Of a DNA stretch of 64,000 nt, positions 60,767-64,000 are shown piece by piece. A program made the translations under genes and the position numbers. The notes beneath the pieces are model-generated. The model saw nothing but the letters and a program-made list of their open reading frames with translations. It was not told where the DNA came from and searched no databases. Source of the DNA: Verrucomicrobiota bacterium (GTDB taxonomy: Bacteria > Verrucomicrobiota > Verrucomicrobiia > Limisphaerales > UBA9464); assembly GCA_017309115.1 (NCBI GenBank), contig JAFLEF010000004.1, forward strand, positions 1 through 64,000. Reading direction: 5' to 3'. Positions within the stretch are counted from its first letter, which is position 1, and each line of letters begins with the position of its first letter.

Positions 60767-60811
60767 TGTACCTGATACACAAAATGCACGGAGCGTCCGG
60801 ATAGTGTCCGG
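60767..60811 (+). promoter_or_regulatory. operator-like element before the relaxase gene
   Basis: TGTA-CCTGA-TACA-CAAAATGCAC (60,767-60,789) repeats the element at 3362-3384 with the same 48-bp distance to the ATG. An inverted repeat, CCGGA-N5-TCCGG (60,797-60,811), follows and is centred 11 bases before the ATG, as the hairpin is at the ClpB-like gene. It is probably a common operator of transfer genes. Confidence 0.6.
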
Positions 60812-60814
60812 TCC

Positions 60815-63673
60815 ATGGTAACGGCCAAGACGCAGTACAGCCTGACCAATGCCAAGGGATACTTCGAAGAACATCTGTGCGTCGGGGACTACTACGACGA
60901 AGGCCAACGAGTTGCCGGTGAGTGGGTCGGATTAGGAGCGGAACGGCTACGCTTGTCCGGGAAAGTCCGCGCGGAGGAATTCCTTCGGCTTTGCGATAAC
61001 CAGGATCCGGCCACAGGACAACTGCTCACCCAACGGCTCAAGACTACCCGCCGCGAAGGGGAGGACCTGACCGCCAATCGCCGGATTTTCTATGACTTCA
61101 CCTTCTCGCCGCCCAAGTCCGTCTCGCTTGCGGCGTTAATCGGCGGAGACACCCGAATCCTGAAGTCCCATGCCCGAGCCGTCCGAGCGGCTTTAAAGGA
61201 GTTCGAGGCCTTCGCTGCGACTCGGGTCCGGACCCACGGATCGGCCAATGACCGAACCACGGGGAATTTCGTCGGCGCTCTCTTTACCCACGACACCTCG
61301 CGGGCGCTCGATCCCCATCTGCATACCCACTGCATCGTTTTCAACGCCACATTCGACCCCCAGGAGAACCGGTGGAAGGCGCTCCAGAATCACGAACTGC
61401 TGCGCGCCCGAAAGTTCGCCGAGAACGCCTACTACCATGAGCTGGCACGCGATCTTCGGTCCTTTGGGTACGGCATCCGCAACCGGGCGCGCGGAGATTT
61501 CCAACTCGAGGGGGTCTCAGACGAACTCTGCGAACGCTTCTCGAAACGGCACACCCAGATCGATCAAGCGTTGACCCGACTTCTAAAGGAGAAGCCGGAA
61601 CTGGCGGGCGGCGATCTCATGGCCATGCGTCGATTGCTGGCAACGGCGGAGCGTGCTCGAAAGCAGCAAAACCTCGGACAGCGGGAGCTCCGGTCGCTCT
61701 GGAATTCTCAGCTGTCCCCTGAGGAGCGGAGAACCCTGGAGGAATTGGGACGCTCGTCCGCGCCTCATCCATCCGAGGACAACCCGTTGACCCTTCGCGA
61801 GGCCCTGCGTTGGGCCGAGGAGCACTTGTTCGACCGAAACTCGGTCGTTCCGGAATGTCAGATCTGGCAAGAGGCTCTTGGGCGGGCTCGCGGCGGTGAC
61901 TTCTCGGTGGCGACACTCAAAGCGTCCACCCAGCGACGTGGCTACCTCCGGGATGAGGGCCGTCCGGGCGAAGTGACACTCCCCGAGGTACTCCACCGGG
62001 AATGGGAGATCGTTCGCTTCGCCAAGGAGGGTTGCGGCGAGCGAGCACCCCTGGTCGAAAGTCCCCAAGGGAGCCATCCAGAACTCGATGACGAGCAACA
62101 GCAGGCACTCCACCATCTCCTTCGTTCCACGAACACCGTCACCTTGTTTCGAGGAGGCGCCGGAACCGGGAAGAGCTTCGTTCTGCGACATCTGATTAAC
62201 GAAGTGCAAACGACCGGGCGCCCCGTCGTCGTCTTGGCCCCCCAACGACAGCAAGTCGTGGAAATGGAGCAGGCCGGATTCCCTTCTCCCAGCACTGTCG
62301 CCAGCTTCTTGCAGAAGTCGGAACTGGCGGAGGGAGCTCTGGTGGTAATCGACGAGGCGGGCCAGATCGGTGGTCGCCAGATGCTGGAGCTCTTCCAATT
62401 CGCGGAACAGCACCACGCCCGAATCCTCCTTTCCGGTGACACTCGCCAGCATGGCCCCGTGGATGCCTCCGACGCCCTCGTCGCCATCGAGAAATACTCC
62501 GGAATCCGCCCCATCGAACTGCACACCATCCGCCGACAGAACCCGTCCCTAGGTCGTGACGAACTCGAACGGCGAAAAATCCGGGACTACCGGAAGGCCG
62601 TCGAAGCCGCCGCGAATGGGAAGCTGGCCGAATCATTCGCCCGCCTGGAGGCATCGGGCTCGGTCGTTTCATGTACCCTGGCCAACCAAGCCGACACCTT
62701 ATCCGAAGAATACGTCCGGATCCGGCAACAGAACGCTTCGGCCGTCGTCGTCTCCCAGACCTGGGCGGAAGTCCATCGCCTCAACACCTCGATTCGGGAC
62801 GCACTCAAGTCCAAAGGTCTCATTGGCAACTCAGATACGGTCGTCCAGTCGTTGGACAAACTCGACCTGACCAACGCCCAAAAGCGCGATGAACGGTTCT
62901 ATCCATCCGACGCCATCCTCGTTTTCAACCAAACGGTGCGTGGCACCCCACCAGGAAAGACCGGCAAACTGGCCGGAATCGTTTCCAGCGGAGTTCTCGT
63001 CGAGGTCGATGGCCAGTTCATCACCGTCCAAAACCGCCTCCTGGACCGAATTACCGTCTGCCTACCCCGCCAAATCCCGATTGCCCACGGCGACCGTCTC
63101 CATTTGAAGGCCAACCGGGCACTGGCCTCTGACGCCAAAGTCACCAACGGCGAATTGGTCACGGTTAAGGCAGTGGAAGGAGACGGCCGGATCGAGCTGA
63201 CCGACGGCCGGATCCTAGACGCGACCTTCCGGGAATTCCAACCCGGCTACGCGATCACGTCCTACGGCTCCCAAGGCAAAACCGTGGACTATGTCCTATT
63301 CTCCGACTCCACCATAAAGGCCGCCACCAACGCCCAGCAATGGTACGTCAGCATCTCCCGCGGCCGCCGCGGCATCCGAATCTTCACCTCTGACAAGGAT
63401 CAGCTCCGCGAAAACCTCGTCCGCTCCGGCCACCGACCCTTAGCCCTCGATCTCGCTGGTGGTCTACCCCGCCCCGGCCACCGCGACGTCTGGCATCGCC
63501 TCCGCGGCTACCTCCTCCGTTTCGGCAAGGCCGCCGCCAACCGCTTCATCCGAATCAAATCCCTTCGCCGCCGACACAATCATCAACCACCCATCATCCA
63601 TGAACACAAAACTACCCGAATGCTGGGCGAGCGACCCAAACGCCCGCGGAGTCAGAATCGAAGTCTCCCCTGA
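60815..63673 (+). CDS. MOBF relaxase-helicase (TrwC/TraI type)
   Basis: The 952-residue product has the TrwC relaxase domain (1-300): catalytic Tyr pair Y26/Y27 in GDYYDEG and the metal-binding triad H168/H170/H172 in DPHLHTHC. A RecD-like helicase follows, with Walker A RGGAGTGKS (about 445-453), Walker B VVIDEAG and motif ITSYGSQGKTVD, plus a short C-terminal region. It nicks oriT, attaches covalently and unwinds the strand for transfer. F TraI is 1,756 residues and TrwC 966, so this is TrwC-sized and complete. Confidence 0.93.
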   Translation: MVTAKTQYSLTNAKGYFEEHLCVGDYYDEGQRVAGEWVGLGAERLRLSGKVRAEEFLRLCDNQDPATGQLLTQRLKTTRREGEDLTANRRIFYDFTFSPPKSVSLAALIGGDTRILKSHARAVRAALKEFEAFAATRVRTHGSANDRTTGNFVGALFTHDTSRALDPHLHTHCIVFNATFDPQENRWKALQNHELLRARKFAENAYYHELARDLRSFGYGIRNRARGDFQLEGVSDELCERFSKRHTQIDQALTRLLKEKPELAGGDLMAMRRLLATAERARKQQNLGQRELRSLWNSQLSPEERRTLEELGRSSAPHPSEDNPLTLREALRWAEEHLFDRNSVVPECQIWQEALGRARGGDFSVATLKASTQRRGYLRDEGRPGEVTLPEVLHREWEIVRFAKEGCGERAPLVESPQGSHPELDDEQQQALHHLLRSTNTVTLFRGGAGTGKSFVLRHLINEVQTTGRPVVVLAPQRQQVVEMEQAGFPSPSTVASFLQKSELAEGALVVIDEAGQIGGRQMLELFQFAEQHHARILLSGDTRQHGPVDASDALVAIEKYSGIRPIELHTIRRQNPSLGRDELERRKIRDYRKAVEAAANGKLAESFARLEASGSVVSCTLANQADTLSEEYVRIRQQNASAVVVSQTWAEVHRLNTSIRDALKSKGLIGNSDTVVQSLDKLDLTNAQKRDERFYPSDAILVFNQTVRGTPPGKTGKLAGIVSSGVLVEVDGQFITVQNRLLDRITVCLPRQIPIAHGDRLHLKANRALASDAKVTNGELVTVKAVEGDGRIELTDGRILDATFREFQPGYAITSYGSQGKTVDYVLFSDSTIKAATNAQQWYVSISRGRRGIRIFTSDKDQLRENLVRSGHRPLALDLAGGLPRPGHRDVWHRLRGYLLRFGKAAANRFIRIKSLRRRHNHQPPIIHEHKTTRMLGERPKRPRSQNRSLP

Positions 63674-63950
63674 ACTCACCCTGCTCCTCCCCTTCGACCA
63701 GTTCCTCTACTCCGAACTCCACCAAACCGCAGAAAGCCAACGCTTCCACATGACCTTCGCCTCCCACGAAGTCACCATCACCGGAACCGGCCTGCATCGA
63801 ATCGAAGTCGCCCTTCAACGAATGCAGCTGTCGTACATCTCCGCCGTGCAATCCCGCTTCCTTCCCGTCGTCGCGAATGAACAGCCGGTAATTCGAAAGA
63901 TTGCCGTCACCGTGATGGAAAATACGGACTGCCCGAATGTGGCCAAATAG
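63600..63950 (+). CDS. small protein following the relaxase
   Basis: The 116 residues begin inside the relaxase gene, in another frame, 74 bases before its stop. The sequence is protein-like throughout (RIEVSPELTLLLPFDQFLYS, FASHEVTITGTGLHRIEVAL). An alpha/beta fold is likely and no family is recognised. Close overlap suggests co-translation with the relaxase. Confidence 0.6.
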   Translation: MNTKLPECWASDPNARGVRIEVSPELTLLLPFDQFLYSELHQTAESQRFHMTFASHEVTITGTGLHRIEVALQRMQLSYISAVQSRFLPVVANEQPVIRKIAVTVMENTDCPNVAK

Positions 63951-64000
63951 TGCCGTGCGGTTTGGAAGGCTCTAAAAGACAATCCAGTTGGTGTCGGGAT

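Noticed and set aside
1..64000. Prophage
   Set aside because: No capsid, terminase, portal, tail or lysis gene was recognised; transfer genes point to a conjugative element instead.

Overview
The window is about 60% GC bacterial DNA. It most likely comes from a member of Verrucomicrobiota; this is inferred from protein style, as there is no rRNA or marker gene here. The main hints are a 2,297-residue secreted HAF/PQQ/Ig-like protein with a verrucomicrobial-looking C-terminal domain, very large multi-PAS HWE-type kinases, secreted HEAT-like proteins, and starts that mostly lack a Shine-Dalgarno sequence. No tRNA, rRNA, CRISPR array, transposase or integron integrase was seen.

Both ends carry conjugation genes. 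On the left (1-3.3 kb, minus strand) are virB2-like pilin, virB3-like, a small gene and a virB4 ATPase cut by the window edge. They diverge from a ClpB-type AAA+ gene. On the right (56.8-64 kb) is a minus-strand operon resembling RP4 traK-traL-traM followed by a TraG/VirD4 coupling protein. It diverges from a MOBF (TrwC/TraI-type) relaxase-helicase across a palindrome-rich gap that is a good oriT candidate. A 23-bp element (TGTA-N5-TACA plus a conserved tail) lies exactly 48 bp before the chosen start codons of both the ClpB-like gene and the relaxase. This suggests that both ends belong to one conjugative element and that the middle ~50 kb is cargo.

The left cargo (4.3-27 kb) is a defence-type island: a MORN-repeat protein, a decayed hsdM/hsdS remnant, an uncharacterised three-gene cassette (PIN-GNAT-PUA-like fusion, ASCH protein, P-loop kinase), and a complete type I restriction-modification operon. 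That operon holds DUF3892, a half-size hsdS, hsdM, a full hsdS, hsdR and a YgjP-like peptidase, with an AAA ATPase + DUF4276 (TOPRIM-like) pair nested between hsdS and hsdR. A degraded vapBC pair with a truncated hsdS follows, then LOG-family, DUF1016 nuclease, CBS and HNH genes.

The middle (27-36 kb) has the giant secreted protein and a decayed sodium/acetate-type symporter. From 36.4 to 47.75 kb runs an array of short genes, nearly all on the plus strand, separated by imperfect-hairpin attC-like sites with G-TT crossover cores. This is an integron cassette array without integrase in view (CALIN-type). The cassettes encode mainly small secreted, lipoprotein or membrane proteins of unknown function. 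From 47.8 to 55.7 kb there is a divergent signalling block: two huge sensor kinases in a minus-strand operon and two response regulators on the plus strand.
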